A DNA stretch of 64,000 nucleotides from Tridacna crocea (taxonomy: Eukaryota > Mollusca > Bivalvia > Cardiida > Cardiidae): the NCBI GenBank assembly GCA_943736015.1, contig OX031064.1, positions 59,379,861 through 59,443,860 of the forward strand, in the 5' to 3' direction. How positions within the stretch are numbered: the first letter of the stretch is position 1; each line of letters begins with the position of its first letter. A model generated the notes under the pieces. It was not told the origin of the DNA, did not search any database, and saw only the letters and a list, made by a program, of their open reading frames with translations. A program made the translations under genes and the position numbers. Positions 41,023 through 51,835 of this stretch are shown one piece after another.

Positions 41023-41269
41023 ATTAACAAAATCATGATTATGAATTTTGACCACTAATTTCCATCAGGAACCTAGGTCAGCAATATTTTAGAAATGAAG
41101 CGTATAATTATAGATTGTTGACCAAATACAGCACTATTTTCTTATCACACTTATGTGTGAGACAAGAAATTTTGTAATGGCTGTATTACATTGAAAACAA
41201 CAAAAGTTATGTCATAAATAAGTCTTTGGCTTTTGAGCTTTTTGTTCGAGACAATTTACAAATACAAAA

Positions 41270-41549
41270 CTAACTCTTTACCATACAACAAAATTTCAGA
41301 CTGGTCCAAATTGGAAGCACTTGCAGATGACAAATGAAATGTACCTCAAAAATTGTAATTTGTGTCCAGCAGGTTAGAAACATTATGGGAAAGGAGAAAA
41401 TGTTGGTTACCAGCATTTTCTTCTTTTCCAAAATGTTTTCAACTCTTCCAAAAACAAAATAATTTCAAGTTTTGAATAATTTTTATTTTGTCATGAAAAT
41501 GTTTTAAATTTGGACTAGTCTAGAATTATGTCATTTTGTAAAGAGTGAA
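41270..41549. mobile_element. TTAA-type MITE, R-hairpin-R isomer
   Basis: Both arms are R type (CAACAAAATTTCAGACTGG on the left, its counterpart ending TCATTTTGTAAAGAG on the right). Ends worn to CTAA and TGAA. Confidence 0.72.
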
Positions 41550-41775
41550 CTCTTTACCAAACTTCAAAGTTTTAGACTTGTCCAAATTCCAAGTATTTGC
41601 AGATGACAAAATAAAAGTGACTCAAAAATTGAAACTTGACTTAAGAAGAGTATAAAAAATTGTGGGGGAAAAAGAGAACATGCTGAATACCAGCATTATG
41701 TCCTTTTCCCACAATGCTTCTAGAAGACTTCTTCTAGGTTGTAAAAAAAACAGGGATCATGTCGTAAAACATTAA
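41546..41775 (-). mobile_element. Family A MITE, diverged
   Basis: Chained to the previous element at TGAA. Right TTAA 41772-41775. Core GCTGAATACCAGC. Confidence 0.75.
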
Positions 41776-41804
41776 ATAGCTAATCCATTTGGCACACTGG
41801 ATTT

Positions 41805-42033
41805 TTAACTCTTTACCAAACAACAAAATTTTAGACTGGTTCAAATTGAAAGCATTTGCAGGCGACAAAATACAGTTGATTGAAAAATTGAAATTTGTTC
41901 TGGGAAGGGTAGAAAACACTGTGGGAAAAGGAGAAAATGCTGGTTACCAGCATTTTCTCCTTTTCCCCCAGTGTTTTCAAAAGGATTCTTTCTCAGGGGC
42001 CTCAAAAGTAGGGATTGTGTGGTAATGGGTTAA
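41805..42033 (-). mobile_element. TTAA MITE, family A, complete
   Basis: TTAA at both ends. ACACTGTGGG/CCCCAGTGT stem. Confidence 0.87.
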
Positions 42034-42459
42034 GACATGTTCTTTTTGTAACACAAAACTCTGTTTTATGAGATTCTTTCATTTCATAAATTATGAAAAT
42101 ATGAGAAAATTTTGACATATTTTCATGTACCATCTAATCATCTTACATCACCATATATGGAAGATGGTAACCATTTTGATTTTCTTGTAAGTCACCTGAT
42201 ACCATTTCAAATCGAGTTTGATGATGGCGTACCATTTATTACTTTTGTTGTTGTCTCTGAAAATTGCAAGAAAATGAGGTTCAGATATGCAAATCGGCGA
42301 ATTCATAAAACTCATTTTCAACACATGTCATATCGGTAAGGCAAAAACCTCTCACCTAAAGATTACAAGATTTGAAAGAAATTATACTTCCACAAGGATT
42401 TGCTGTCAATGGCGTCCCATGACCGAATCAGTGAGGGAAGTTGAAGGTTAGTCTATTTC
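42034..42459. other. Intergenic sequence, no gene recognised
   Basis: A 75-codon plus-strand frame at 42112-42339 resembles nothing I know and has no splice context. Confidence 0.4.
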
Positions 42460-42688
42460 TTAACCCTTTACCAAACAATCCCTGGTTTTTACGACCCTGA
42501 GATAGAAGCCTTTTGAAAACATTGTGGGAAAAGAAGAAAATGCTGGTAACCAGCATTTTCTCCTTTTCCCACAATGTTTTCTACCCTGCTGGAGTCAAAT
42601 TAGAATTTCTGGGTTACGTTTATTTTGTTGTCTGCAAATGCTTTCAATTTGGACAAGTCTAAAATTTTATCATTTGGTAAAGGATTAA
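42460..42688 (+). mobile_element. TTAA MITE, family A, complete
   Basis: TTAA at both ends. Its R arm provides TTTATT at 42619-42624, an AATAAA on the minus strand about 290 nt after the sulfotransferase stop. Confidence 0.86.
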
Positions 42689-42880
42689 CTCTTTACCAAA
42701 GGACAAAATGTAAGACTGGTCCAAAGTGAACATGTGAAAGCACTTGCAGACGAGAAAATAAGCGTAACTCAAAAAATTGAAATTCGTTTCTAGCAGGGTA
42801 GAAAACATTGTGGGAAGCGATTGCTTCTTTTCTCATCATGTTTCCAAGAATGGTCATCGGACAGGGTGTGAATGCAGTAA
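42685..42880 (-). mobile_element. Family A MITE, L arm lost
   Basis: Shares TTAA with the previous copy. R arm holds an extra GTGAACAT. The core collapses at GTGGGAAGCGATTGC. It would lie in the sulfotransferase 3' UTR. Confidence 0.65.
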
Positions 42881-42915
42881 CAGATACAGAAACTGTAATG
42901 TTTGATGGTAGCTTG

Positions 42916-43112
42916 TCATATTTTCTGCTCTGACCATAAAAATCTTGTGTCCTCTAACATTGTAGCGAGTTCCTCATTATAGGGTCTGTAAAAGTCTTGT
43001 AAAAGCTGTTTTGTTTTATTATGCATATCACCCAGTCTTTGATCAGACAGTTTCCTCACATTGGACTTTGTATTTTCAAGCAACAAATTTTCTTCCTCTT
43101 CCATCAGTGGCC
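42916..43112 (-). CDS. Sulfotransferase last exon
   Basis: After GTATTTACAG it completes a split Arg codon and encodes PLMEEEENLLLENTKSNVRK, LSDQRLGDMHNKTKQLLQDF, YRPYNEELATMLEDTRFLWS, EQKI, stop TGA. The DFYRPYNEELA segment matches the DFYRPFN..LA end of CHST15-type enzymes. The stretch rich in Glu is unusual against the vertebrate protein. Confidence 0.87.
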
Positions 43113-43141
43113 CTGTAAATACATTTCAGACATACAAAATA

Positions 43142-43617
43142 CTCTCTATTTACCACAAAAAAGTATAAGTCTGATCCTGATTGAAGGCAACTACAGATTA
43201 CAAACTAAATGTGGCTCAGATGGTAGAAATCATATTTTGAAAAGAAAAAAAAACATTATGGTAAAAAGAGAAAATGTGGGATATAAGCATTTTTTCCATT
43301 GTGGTAAAAAGAGAAAATGTGGGATATCAGCATTTTCTCCTTTTACCTCAATGTTTTCAAAAAGGCCTCTCATACAGGATCTTTGGATAGTGTGGTAATG
43401 ACACACAATCCCCACTTTTAACTGCTCCGGGAAAGAAGCCTTTTGAAAACATTGAGGGAAAAGGAGAAAATGCTGGTAACCAGCATTTTCTCCTTTTCCC
43501 ACAATATTTTCTACCCTTCGCAAAACAAATTTCAAATTTTCAATCACTTTTATTTTGTCATCTGCACATGCTTTGGATTTTGACAAGCCTAGAATATTGT
43601 CATTTGGTAATGAGTAA
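43142..43617. mobile_element. Two family A MITEs fused at their tips
   Basis: A worn reverse copy (43142-43400, stem block AAAAAGAGAAAATGTGGGAT present twice) joins a forward copy at GTGGTAATGACACACAATCC. The tips between them, including TTAA, are deleted. Confidence 0.72.
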
Positions 43618-43624
43618 AGCATCT

Positions 43625-44080
43625 GCAGTCTGCACAGGCTAATATGGGTCAAAACTTTTTGCTATTTTCAAATTTTCTGCATGTCTAGGGAACATTCTAC
43701 CTTATAATTCAGTCAATTGTCAGACAACATGAACTATATGGATCCATGATCATGAGATGATTGGTATAATGTATCACAGAGGCGCATTAAACCCCTTTTT
43801 TCCTGGTGCACCACTCATTCAATATACAACCGTAACAAGAGCACCCAAAGTGGGTGCCAACACTTGACTACACTTCCATTTTATCCACCACCAAAGGCGG
43901 AGGCATATAATTTTAATGTTGTCAGCCTGTCCTTCCATCTGTCCACATGAACATCTCTAATACCATTGAACCAGGTGAACATCTCCAATATCATTGGACA
44001 GAATTTCATGAAACTTTATACATATGTACAATAACCCATTCTGCCGAGACGCTTTTTTTTTGTTGTTGTTGTTTTTTTAT
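43625..44080 (+). repeat. Old interspersed repeats
   Basis: CTGCAGTCTGCACAGGCTAA through TTAAACCCCTTTTTTCC (related to 55900-56400), then AGAGCACCCAAAGTGGGTGC. Ends in a T-rich stretch. Confidence 0.5.
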
Positions 44081-44283
44081 TTGATGCAAAATGACCAACT
44101 GACAGGTCTTTTTCGGCAGGAGATCATTTTAACGAAATTGCTTGTTCAATCAAAATTTCCCGTCAAATTTCCTTTTCACAGAGTATTGCTCATATGTTTG
44201 ACTGAGTCACGCACAAAACTAACCTTTAGTAGAAATCCATGTTTAATCCTTGTTTAATGAGGATATTCCCCATGAATGTAGGC

Positions 44284-44500
44284 TTAACCCTTTACCAAAC
44301 AATATCGGTTTTTATGATCCAGAGGAAGAAACCTTCTGAAAACATTGTTGGAAAAGGAGAAAATGCTGGTTACCAGCATTTTCTCCTTTTCCAACAATCT
44401 TTCTACTCAAGTTTCAATTTTTGGGTCACCTTTATTTTGTTGTATGCAAATGTTTTCAATTTGGCCAAATCTAAAATTTTGTTGTTTGGTAAAAAGTTAG
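44284..44500 (+). mobile_element. Family A MITE, stem variant TTGTTGG
   Basis: Both stems carry ATTGTTGGAAAAGG / CCTTTTCCAACAAT. Left TTAA, right TTAG. Confidence 0.83.
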
Positions 44501-44610
44501 TATTTTATAAAATAACTTCAAATTGTTTGGAACATCCTGAAGGGTTTTGAATATAATGTGGTTAGCACTTCTAAGAAAGATTAAAAAAGTCCAGTGCATG
44601 TGGTAAACAG

Positions 44611-44735
44611 TTAACCCTTTACCACACAATCCTTTCTGAAACATCCCAAGGAAAAGGGACAAGCAAAAGGGATAGAAACATTGTAGCAAAGAAAAGAAAA
44701 CTATCATAATTACATGTGCCATTTTCTCCCTTTCC
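44611..44735 (+). mobile_element. Family A MITE, broken
   Basis: L arm after TTAA 44611-44614, core unrecognisable, R arm missing. A right-end tip (GTGGTAAACAGTTAA) precedes it. Confidence 0.5.
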
Positions 44736-44758
44736 ACCTCAGGCAGACAAATTCAACT

Positions 44759-44986
44759 TCAACCCTTTACTCCATAGATACTCATTTCTATGCACTGCTT
44801 GTAGGAGCCTTTGGAAAACATTGTGGCAAAAGGTGAAATTGCTCATCACGAGCAATTTCACCTTTTACCACAATGTTTCTACACTATCAAAAGGTGTCAT
44901 ATACACATAAGAAACAGCTTTATCCTTGCTGTTATTTAGGGCCAATTAGAGATACCATAGAAATGCCTTATGGGGTAAAGGTTTAA
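44759..44986 (+). mobile_element. TTAA MITE, family B
   Basis: Left TCAA, right TTAA 44983-44986. Core GCTCATCACGAGC. Confidence 0.85.
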
Positions 44987-45053
44987 ACCACATTTACTCT
45001 GTCATATTCAAATGCTTTCAATCTGGATCAGTCTAATGTTGGTAATTATTTAC

Positions 45054-45268
45054 TTAACTCTGTACCAAACATCAAAATTTTAGACTGGTCCAAATTGAAA
45101 GCACTTGCAGATGACCAAATGTACTTAACTGAAATTGAATTTTTTTCCAGCGGCATAGAAAACAACATAGGAAAAGGAGAAAATGCTGACTTCTTTTCCC
45201 ACAATGTTTTCAAAAGGCTTCTATCTAAAAGGGTTTTAAAAACCAGGGCTTGTTTGGTAAAGTATTAA
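45054..45268 (-). mobile_element. TTAA MITE, family A, hairpin tip lost
   Basis: TTAA at both ends. The core jumps from GAAAATGCTGA to CTTCTTTTCCC. Preceded by an R-arm tip at 45004-45053. Ends 127 bp from the exon 45395-45542 donor. Confidence 0.8.
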
Positions 45269-45394
45269 GACTGAGTAGAATCTAGAACATGTGCGACAAA
45301 TTGCAAAAATCAGCAGGAAAGGAAGGTTTAAGCTCTTTCTTGTACATGTAGAAACATTTGAAGAAAATGAGCAAGTGCAAAGATTTAAACTTAC

Positions 45395-45542
45395 TCTGCC
45401 CAAGAAAGGAATATATCTGTCTTAGATGTTTGATTTGATCTTGAGAATAATCTTCCAAACGGAAAATCAAGAACTGTGTTTTTGAAAATACGCTGAACCA
45501 GTCTTTTAAATATACACTGTACATGCCAACTCGTAACCGCAC
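45395..45542 (-). CDS. Sulfotransferase exon, VRLRVGMYSVYL
   Basis: Encodes VRLRVGMYSVYLKDWFSVFS, KTQFLIFRLEDYSQDQIKHL, RQIYSFLGQ plus one base. Acceptor TATGTTTCAG, donor A|GTAAGT. The FLIFRLEDY strand is conserved across GAG sulfotransferases (FLVLRLED in relatives). Confidence 0.88.
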
Positions 45543-45689
45543 CTGAAACATATAATATACCCATAAAAATATTCTATATCAAAACTTTTTGTGTACTTGC
45601 ATAATTTTAGATATAATGTGATAGATAATGAATGCACATGAAGAGGGCAAATTTAAGTGGCAGAAACTAAACAGCGAAGATTTTAACTT

Positions 45690-45919
45690 CTAAACCCTTT
45701 ACCCCATATGGCATTTCTATGGAATCTCTAATTGACCCTAAACAATAACAAGGATGAAGCCATTTCTTATGTGCATATGAAACCTTTTGATAGCAAAGAA
45801 AACATTGTGGCAAAAGGTGAAATTGCTCGCCACGAGCAATTTCACCTTTTGCCACAATGTTTTCCAAAGGCTCCTGCAAGCAATGCGTAGAAATGAGTAT
45901 GTATGGAGTAAATGGTTAA
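45690..45919 (-). mobile_element. TTAA MITE, family B
   Basis: Left TAAA, right TTAA 45916-45919. Core GCTCGCCACGAGC. Confidence 0.84.
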
Positions 45920-46078
45920 TTCATCAATGTAGCTGAAATTGTTTTTGAAATGTTAAAAGCATTTTGGAAAAAGGAAGAAAATGCTGTTTACTAGCATATT
46001 TTTCTTTTCCTATGATGTTTTCAAAAGATTTCTTCTTCAAGGTCTTTAAAACTCAGGTGTGTAAGGAAAAGTGATTAA
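45916..46078 (-). mobile_element. Family A MITE, partial
   Basis: Follows the family B copy at the shared TTAA. Core GCTGTTTACTAGC, L arm worn. Confidence 0.6.
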
Positions 46079-46271
46079 GTCTCATTTCAGACTGCCTAGA
46101 ATGACCTAAATTTCTGTTCTACATGTAAACAATTAATTCTGATATGCAAAAGTGTGTCCTTTTTGCCTGACATTGCCCTGTATAATTTTTCCAAATTTAA
46201 AGAATGAATGAAAATACTTCTTTTTCCACAATATTTAAAAAAACAAAACCATCTCCTGAAGGAGTACACAA

Positions 46272-46499
46272 TATAACCCTTCACTAAATGACAATATTTG
46301 AGGCTTGTCCAAATCAAAAGCATTTGCAGACAACAATAAAAGTAAATGAAAACTTGAAATTTGTTTTGTGAAGAGAAGAAAACATTTTGGGAAAAGGAGA
46401 AAATGCTGACTACCAGCATTTTCTCCTTTTCCCACAATGTTTTCAAAAAGCTTCTCTCTCAGGGTCATCAAAAGTAGAGATTGTGCAGTAATGGGTTAA
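46272..46499 (-). mobile_element. Family A MITE
   Basis: Left ATAA, right TTAA 46496-46499, 48 bp from the exon 46547-46703 donor. Core GCTGACTACCAGC. Confidence 0.82.
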
Positions 46500-46546
46500 C
46501 AAAGACAAAATAAGGCTGAAAAAATTAAATGTTCTGAATCACCTAC

Positions 46547-46703
46547 CCTGACCTTGTATGAAAGATTTTTATCATAAACACAAGCACGAAGACTCCTTGT
46601 TCTCACACAGTTTTCATATAACTCTATGGCATGAACGACAGAATCATGGAAGTCATCTGCTGACTTGTTGTCAGAACGGAAATACAGGTAGTCTGAATAC
46701 ATC
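46547..46703 (-). CDS. Sulfotransferase exon, MYSDYLYF
   Basis: Begins with one base completing Arg, then MYSDYLYFRSDNKSADDFHD, SVVHAIELYENCVRTRSLRA, CVYDKNLSYKVR. Acceptor TTTTTTGCAG, donor AGG|GTAGGT; an in-frame alternative donor six bases earlier (AAG|GTCAGG) would remove VR. The Ser after MY is part of the PAPS 3'-phosphate site. Confidence 0.88.
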
Positions 46704-46752
46704 CTGCAAAAAAGGTAAGTTACGATAATCAGAATGACACTGCCTAACCTTT

Positions 46753-46961
46753 TTAATCCTTTACCAAACAATCCCTGGTTTTTACGACCCTGAGATAGAA
46801 GCCTTTTGGAAACTTTGTGGGAAAAGGAGAAAATGCTGGTGACCACAATGTTTTCTACCCTGCTGGAAACAAATTTCAACTTTTGAGTTGCGTTTATTTT
46901 GTTGTCTGCAAGTGCTTTCAATTTGGACCAGTCTAAAATTTTGTCATCTGTAAAGAGTTAA
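46753..46961 (+). mobile_element. TTAA MITE, family A, right stem deleted
   Basis: TTAA at both ends. Sequence passes from GCTGGTGACC directly to ACAATGTTTTC. Starts 50 bp upstream (minus sense) of exon 46547-46703. Confidence 0.82.
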
Positions 46962-47319
46962 TCACTTTTCATGTGGTCTAACCTAGGTTGGCGCCAGCCA
47001 AAAATTTTTAGTAGCCAAAAGTTTTGTCCGTCAAAACTCGGGATCAGTCTCTGAGCCTTATCACTTTTAAAGTTTTACTTAGTGTCAATTTCTGAGTATT
47101 TCATGGCAATGAGTCCTGTATGGTAAATATAAATCTAGATCTACAGCTTTGCATCACTGATATAATATTTAAGTCGTTGTTCTTTTAAAATATTTTTGGT
47201 CTCATTACATACATGAGAGAGCCAAGTATTGAAAGTCAGCTACAAATTCCTGTGCTTATAGGCTGGTGAATGATCAAAAAGTTCCATAAAAGAAAATAAA
47301 ATGCATATTTTAATCAGGC

Positions 47320-47480
47320 TTAACCTTTCACCACACCTGGGATCGTATATCCTCAGTTTGAACAATCCTGAGGAAGAAGGGTATTATTAATTCTAGGAAA
47401 AAGGTAAAATGGTGGAAACCAGCATTTTTTTCTTTTTCCAACAATGTTTTCTACCTTTGAAAAGGCAGCTCAACAGCTCT
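47320..47480 (+). mobile_element. Family A MITE, R arm missing
   Basis: L arm from TTAA 47320-47323 with an 18-bp insert, worn core GGTGGAAACCAGC. Confidence 0.6.
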
Positions 47481-48075
47481 TTCAGTTTCTGCATACCAGT
47501 CATTAATTCATGCATTGCTAGAGATATTTATACTTATGATTTATTTATGATTTTGATTAAATGCAATGCAAAATATCTGTTTTGTCTTGCAAATGACCCA
47601 AGAAATACCCTTTCACACTTTGCCTTTCTTGAAGATGCCGATCTCCGAAAATTATCAGATAACAGGTTACATCTATACCTCATTTGGCGAAATATAGACC
47701 CAGCATTCATTATTACAAAAGGGACTTCATTAGAAAAGAATCTTATAAGGCCACACAAACCTTAAAAGGTTAAGTATTTGAGAAAAATCGCCACTGATGC
47801 TGTCAAATTTACTCGATAAACGAAAGTAAAACTTCACTTTCATGTACATAATTCATTCAGCACCACACTGTCCAAAAAATTGCGATTGTTCATGAATGTA
47901 TTCTATTTATAGAACAAGCGCACTCGGTAACTGGCAGAGCGCAACTCTTATCCGGTCTTGGTCTATCGGATAGTTAAGGGAGATACAAGGGTTTAAGAGC
48001 TTAGGATAGCCGTTATATATGATAATCAAGTTGGCGTAGGCCGATTTCAGTTTGGAAAGTGTTCAATATACAAAC
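47481..48075. other. Intron sequence, no gene recognised
   Basis: Open frames on both strands at 47534-47765 show no family motif. Otherwise single-copy-like sequence. Confidence 0.4.
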
Positions 48076-48101
48076 CTGATAACAATTTGACAGTCGGCCA
48101 T
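48076..48101 (-). CDS. Candidate alternative first coding exon, MADCQIVI
   Basis: Minus strand: GAAA then ATGGCCGACTGTCAAATTGT and TATCAG, followed by GTTTGT. The exon ends with AG, leaving the same phase as exon 53060-53216, so splicing to exon 46547-46703 restores Arg and reads MADCQIVIRMYSDYLYF. Such a product would lack the upstream PAPS-binding half. Purely a sequence-based suggestion. Confidence 0.3.
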
Positions 48102-48560
48102 TTTCTCTGATCACATTTTTGGAAGGCGAGATTTTCATTCTCGCCTTCATTTGTCAACGCTCAGCAGCTTGCTGAAAATGCCTCTGAGCAGCATTATCAA
48201 AACGCCTTTCAAATAGTTCGATATTTCTCGAGTACATTAGAACAAAATAATGTTGAGACCATTGTAAATTTAATCAGAACAGCAAGAAGAATCTTCAAGT
48301 TTTTAGAAGGAATGAAATCGAATTCGTAAAAGGCATCGTTTTTGACAAATGCAAAATACTTTGGATCAGTTCATTGATACAATCATGTTGCTACAGCAAC
48401 AAATAAACCGTAGCTATATTATAAGCCAATCGAAAGCTACTAACATGACGTCATTCGCACCTACTTCAACTTCACAACGCATAAACAACTAACCAGTGTA
48501 ATCGTATATGTAAATTTACGATCCCAGAACTAACCAATCAGACAGTTTCTTTGAATGACG
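48102..48560 (-). promoter_or_regulatory. Promoter-like island with CCAAT and CRE motifs
   Basis: Repeat-free, less AT-rich stretch upstream (minus sense) of the candidate ATG. Contains CCAAT at 48426-48430 and 48534-48538 (AACCAATCAG context, NF-Y type), TGACGTCA at 48446-48453, and a perfect hairpin GAAGGCGAGA/TCTCGCCTTC at 48122-48148. Promoter activity is inference. Confidence 0.35.
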
Positions 48561-49013
48561 AATCGCTGATAGACCCCTTTCCTCTGTTGACAACCTTATT
48601 CTGTCTTTTTGAGAAGTAAAATTTCAATGAAATAAATTCCTTTGAATCATCAAATGTTTAAAGAAAATGTTCTCTTTCAAAGAAATATAATTTTCTTTTA
48701 TCAAAGTTGTGCTTGACTTTATGATCAATGACTAGGTTATTGTTACGCGTCGGCGTGGCCGAGTTTTGATTCCGGAGACCCGTGAAAAGAAAAAGGTAAA
48801 TCAGTTGAAATCACAATTCTGATCAGTACAATGTACCGAAGTATAGCCTGGGTTCCAGTCTGATCGCTTTTTTCCTTATATACGAGTATGATCGAATTTT
48901 ACTGCGTCAAAAATGACAATAACATGATCTGTAACCGTTTTAACACGCAAAAAGTTTTAACGTCTTCTTTTGGTCGTCACGTTGCTTAAAGTTCAGCAAG
49001 AATTCATAAATAT
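48561..49013. other. Intron sequence, nothing recognised
   Basis: Includes GTCGGCGTGGCCGAGTTTTG near 48758, superficially like the start of a serine or leucine tRNA, but no tRNA fold follows. Confidence 0.4.
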
Positions 49014-49242
49014 TTAACCCTTTACCCATCACTTGAAACGACTCTGAAAATCAAGCTTTTAACAACATCGAGAGGAGAGGAGAAATTGCAACCGGAAACC
49101 GGCACTGTTTTCATTTAACCTCGATGTTTCTACCGTATCAAGAACAAATTTCGTCGCTAATTTGGGCCACCCTGAATTTGTCATCTGCATGAATCAGTGC
49201 TTTCAACTTAGTCTGGAATTTCTTTGTCAGGTAAAGAATAAA
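49014..49242 (+). mobile_element. Family A MITE, very old
   Basis: TTAACCCTTTACCCATCAC, core ACATCGAGAGG with CCGGAAACCGG tip, R arm GAATTTGTCATCTGCATG. Heavily mutated, so this region is older than most of the window. Confidence 0.6.
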
Positions 49243-49849
49243 CGCTTATCGCAATGAATTGTTATCATAATCACTTACCTACCATCTTAACGCTAAAATA
49301 TCCCATTTATTTTCCTCGAAAGAATTTCTTTCAACTATACACTTTTTTCCAAAACTGAATAACACAATGATCTTGACACGGAGAATCCCACTGTCCTAGA
49401 GTGCATCGGACGTGTTCATGATTTTCTAAGAACACGGAATAAGGGCCTGTATCTGTGTAACTGTACACGATATATTTTTGTCGAACAAAGGAATTGGGTG
49501 CATCTCAATATTGACGAGTTGACAGTCATTTTGCTTTTATGTTTGCCGACATGCTGGACGTACATTTCGGTAACGCGGGATTAATCAAAGACAGGCGTTA
49601 ATGTCGATGAACCCTTAATTCGCTTATTACGCCTTTCTCTTTTGAAGACAAGGCTGATGATTATATAGTCTACACAGAATATGCAATCTTATGTCTGATT
49701 AGCTATATTTTAATCAATGAGACATGTAAAGGTAAAAAAAAAGAAAACGTGAGACATGTAGAAATTTGTTACCAGCATTTTTCCCCCTTTTCTTACAGTG
49801 TTATGAAAAGCCATTTTCAGAGGGATTGTTGATACTATAGATATTGTAA
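49243..49849. other. Intron sequence, nothing recognised
   Basis: A worn MITE core (TACCAGCATTTTTCCCCC) near 49770 is the only repeat I can place. Confidence 0.4.
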
Positions 49850-50379
49850 TTAAATAGCAGAACAGAACAGAACATAATACAATCAAGTCGTAAACAACAA
49901 TTCCCGAAAGTTTTTAAACAAAGAGCAATAGATTGTTTTATTCAAGATTGGCTGAGTACCGTACAAAATAGCTCAGCTTTAAAAGACTATTCATTAATTA
50001 AACACACATTTGGTTACGAACCATATTTAGATATTTTATCAAGAGATATGAGAATTTATTTTACACGACTAAGATTTTCATCACTCAACTTGCGAATTGA
50101 AACTGGGAGATACAGCAACCCCTCTGTACCCCGCTCTGAAAGATTTTGTCCTTGTAGTTACAATGTAATGCTACAGATATTGAAGACTCATATCACTTTT
50201 TATTTTTATGCTCATGTTATAACGAAGTTAGACAGAGATTTTTTCCCTTTTGCCTGTATATTTTCGAAATCGCCCATCTGAAATTTACTGAACTGCTAAA
50301 ACCCCAAGACAAAAACATTATTATAAAAACCGCGGTCTACGTCAAATATGCGATCGAAAAACGACTCGAAATATTATAA
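49850..50379 (+). pseudogene. LINE-type ORF2 C-terminal remnant
   Basis: Reading frame with FIQDWLSTVQ, LKDYSLIKHTFGYEPYLDIL, FTRLRFSSLNLRIETGRY and RSERFCPC, the C-terminal region after the reverse transcriptase in many animal non-LTR elements. A frameshift near 50150-50164 moves to frame CNATDIEDSYHFLF (the Cys/His knuckle) and on to YVKYAIEKRLEIL and a stop. The polymerase domain itself is absent. Dead fragment. Confidence 0.72.
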
Positions 50380-50590
50380 CTCTTAGATCTTAAATGTTCA
50401 CTCTCTACTGTTTGTTTATTATTTATTTCTAATCATGATACTTTTCAATTTACTTTTTTCCTATGTGTCTTTTTTGTAATATAAAATTATGTCCTGTTCT
50501 GTAACAGCCCTGGGTGGAGTTGCGATAATTAAGCATTTTTCCCGAGATGTAAAATGCCATTTTCATCAATCCAGCACTCTAGTATAAGGG

Positions 50591-51322
50591 TTAACAGATC
50601 CACAGATTACAAGAATCGTATAAACGAAGAACACCTTCCGACGTTCCTTATAGGACCTAAGAAGTCAACCGTCAAATGATGTTGGTTGGTTATCCTTAAT
50701 AGGATGGTAAACATTGCGTAAAACGGAGAAAATGTTCGTTGCCAGTATTTTCTCATGTTCCTGCATACTTTCAAAGTACCCTTCCCTTTCTAAAAAGCCC
50801 CATTCTTTAAGGTCATTAAAACTCAGCACTTGACTGTGTATTGTAATCTAAAAGTTAAATCTCCGTTTTGAACATTGAAAGTCGTTTGTTTTGAAACTCT
50901 TTTTCAGTCTTGACAAAATATATTTCAAATAAAATGGTAAACAAATAAAAGAAGCCTTTTAAATGAATGACAAAATTTTGACAACCTCAAGGGAAAAAAA
51001 GTTTCAAAATACTTTTGGAAAAGGAGAAAACGCTAGTCGCCAGTATTTTCTCTTTTTACCACTATGTTTTGTACTTTTTCCCAGCCAAACGACACATTTT
51101 CAGCTGCTCTTAACTTATTGTCTGCTAATTGCTTTAATGTAGACGGCCCTAATTTTTCGTTATTTTCTGAAGGGTTTGTAAAAGGTTACTAAGATGGAAA
51201 ACATTGTGGGAAAGTCAAACAAACAGTTGATTATTATTATTTGCTACTTTTCCAACAATGCTTTGAAAAGCCTCTTCTTCAACATTGTTGAAAGTCAGTG
51301 TGTGATCTAAAAGGCTGGATCT
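50591..51322. mobile_element. Three very old family A MITEs
   Basis: Cores recognisable at about 50700-50770 (TTGCCAGTATTTTCTC), 51015-51070 (GCTAGTCGCCAGTATTTTC) and 51195-51265 (AAACATTGTGGGAAAG). One clear TTAA at 50854-50857. Confidence 0.5.
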
Positions 51323-51486
51323 CAGTTTCTGTACTCTAAATGTACCTTTCTAGAAACTCTTGCTCTCTCAATAAAATTGTCCATGGAATAAAATGTTAAA
51401 GACTTTCAAGAAATTAATCATCTCATTACAGAGTTACAGTTTTAGACCAAAATAAATTGATTGCGTTTTCAAGAAAAAACTATTCT

Positions 51487-51595
51487 TTAATCCTTTACCA
51501 TACCCTATCAAGTACAGTTTTAACAATCTTGAGAAAGAGGCCATTTAAAGACTAAATTTTGAACAGGAGAAACTTTCTTGACTCTTTACACGAAG

Positions 51596-51634
<39 letters not shown>

Positions 51635-51835
51635 GACTTTCCAAAATTGAATGCATTTTCGGGTAGCAACTTTTTGATCTGGCACCATTAATGGAACCTG
51701 TATGAAATAGGATGAAAGACATTTTAGGAAAAGGAAAAAATGTCAATTTGCATCGTATTCTCTTTTTCAGCCCAAAAGTTCTCAAGCCTTCTTCCTAGAC
51801 CTTTTAAACACATTATTGGGGTAATAGATGGTTAC
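51487..51835. mobile_element. Old MITE fragments around a homopolymer
   Basis: L arm 51487-51585, a run of more than 30 A at about 51597-51631, then R arm and core remnants (TTTTAGGAAAAGGAAAAAAT). Confidence 0.5.

Noticed and set aside
47534-47765. Gene inside the 5.28-kb segment (open frames on both strands)
   Set aside because: Neither frame shows a recognisable domain, and joining it to the candidate first exon at 48076 leads to an early stop.
48750-48795. tRNA-Ser/Leu-like start
   Set aside because: Only about 40 bases resemble a tRNA; no T loop or acceptor pairing.
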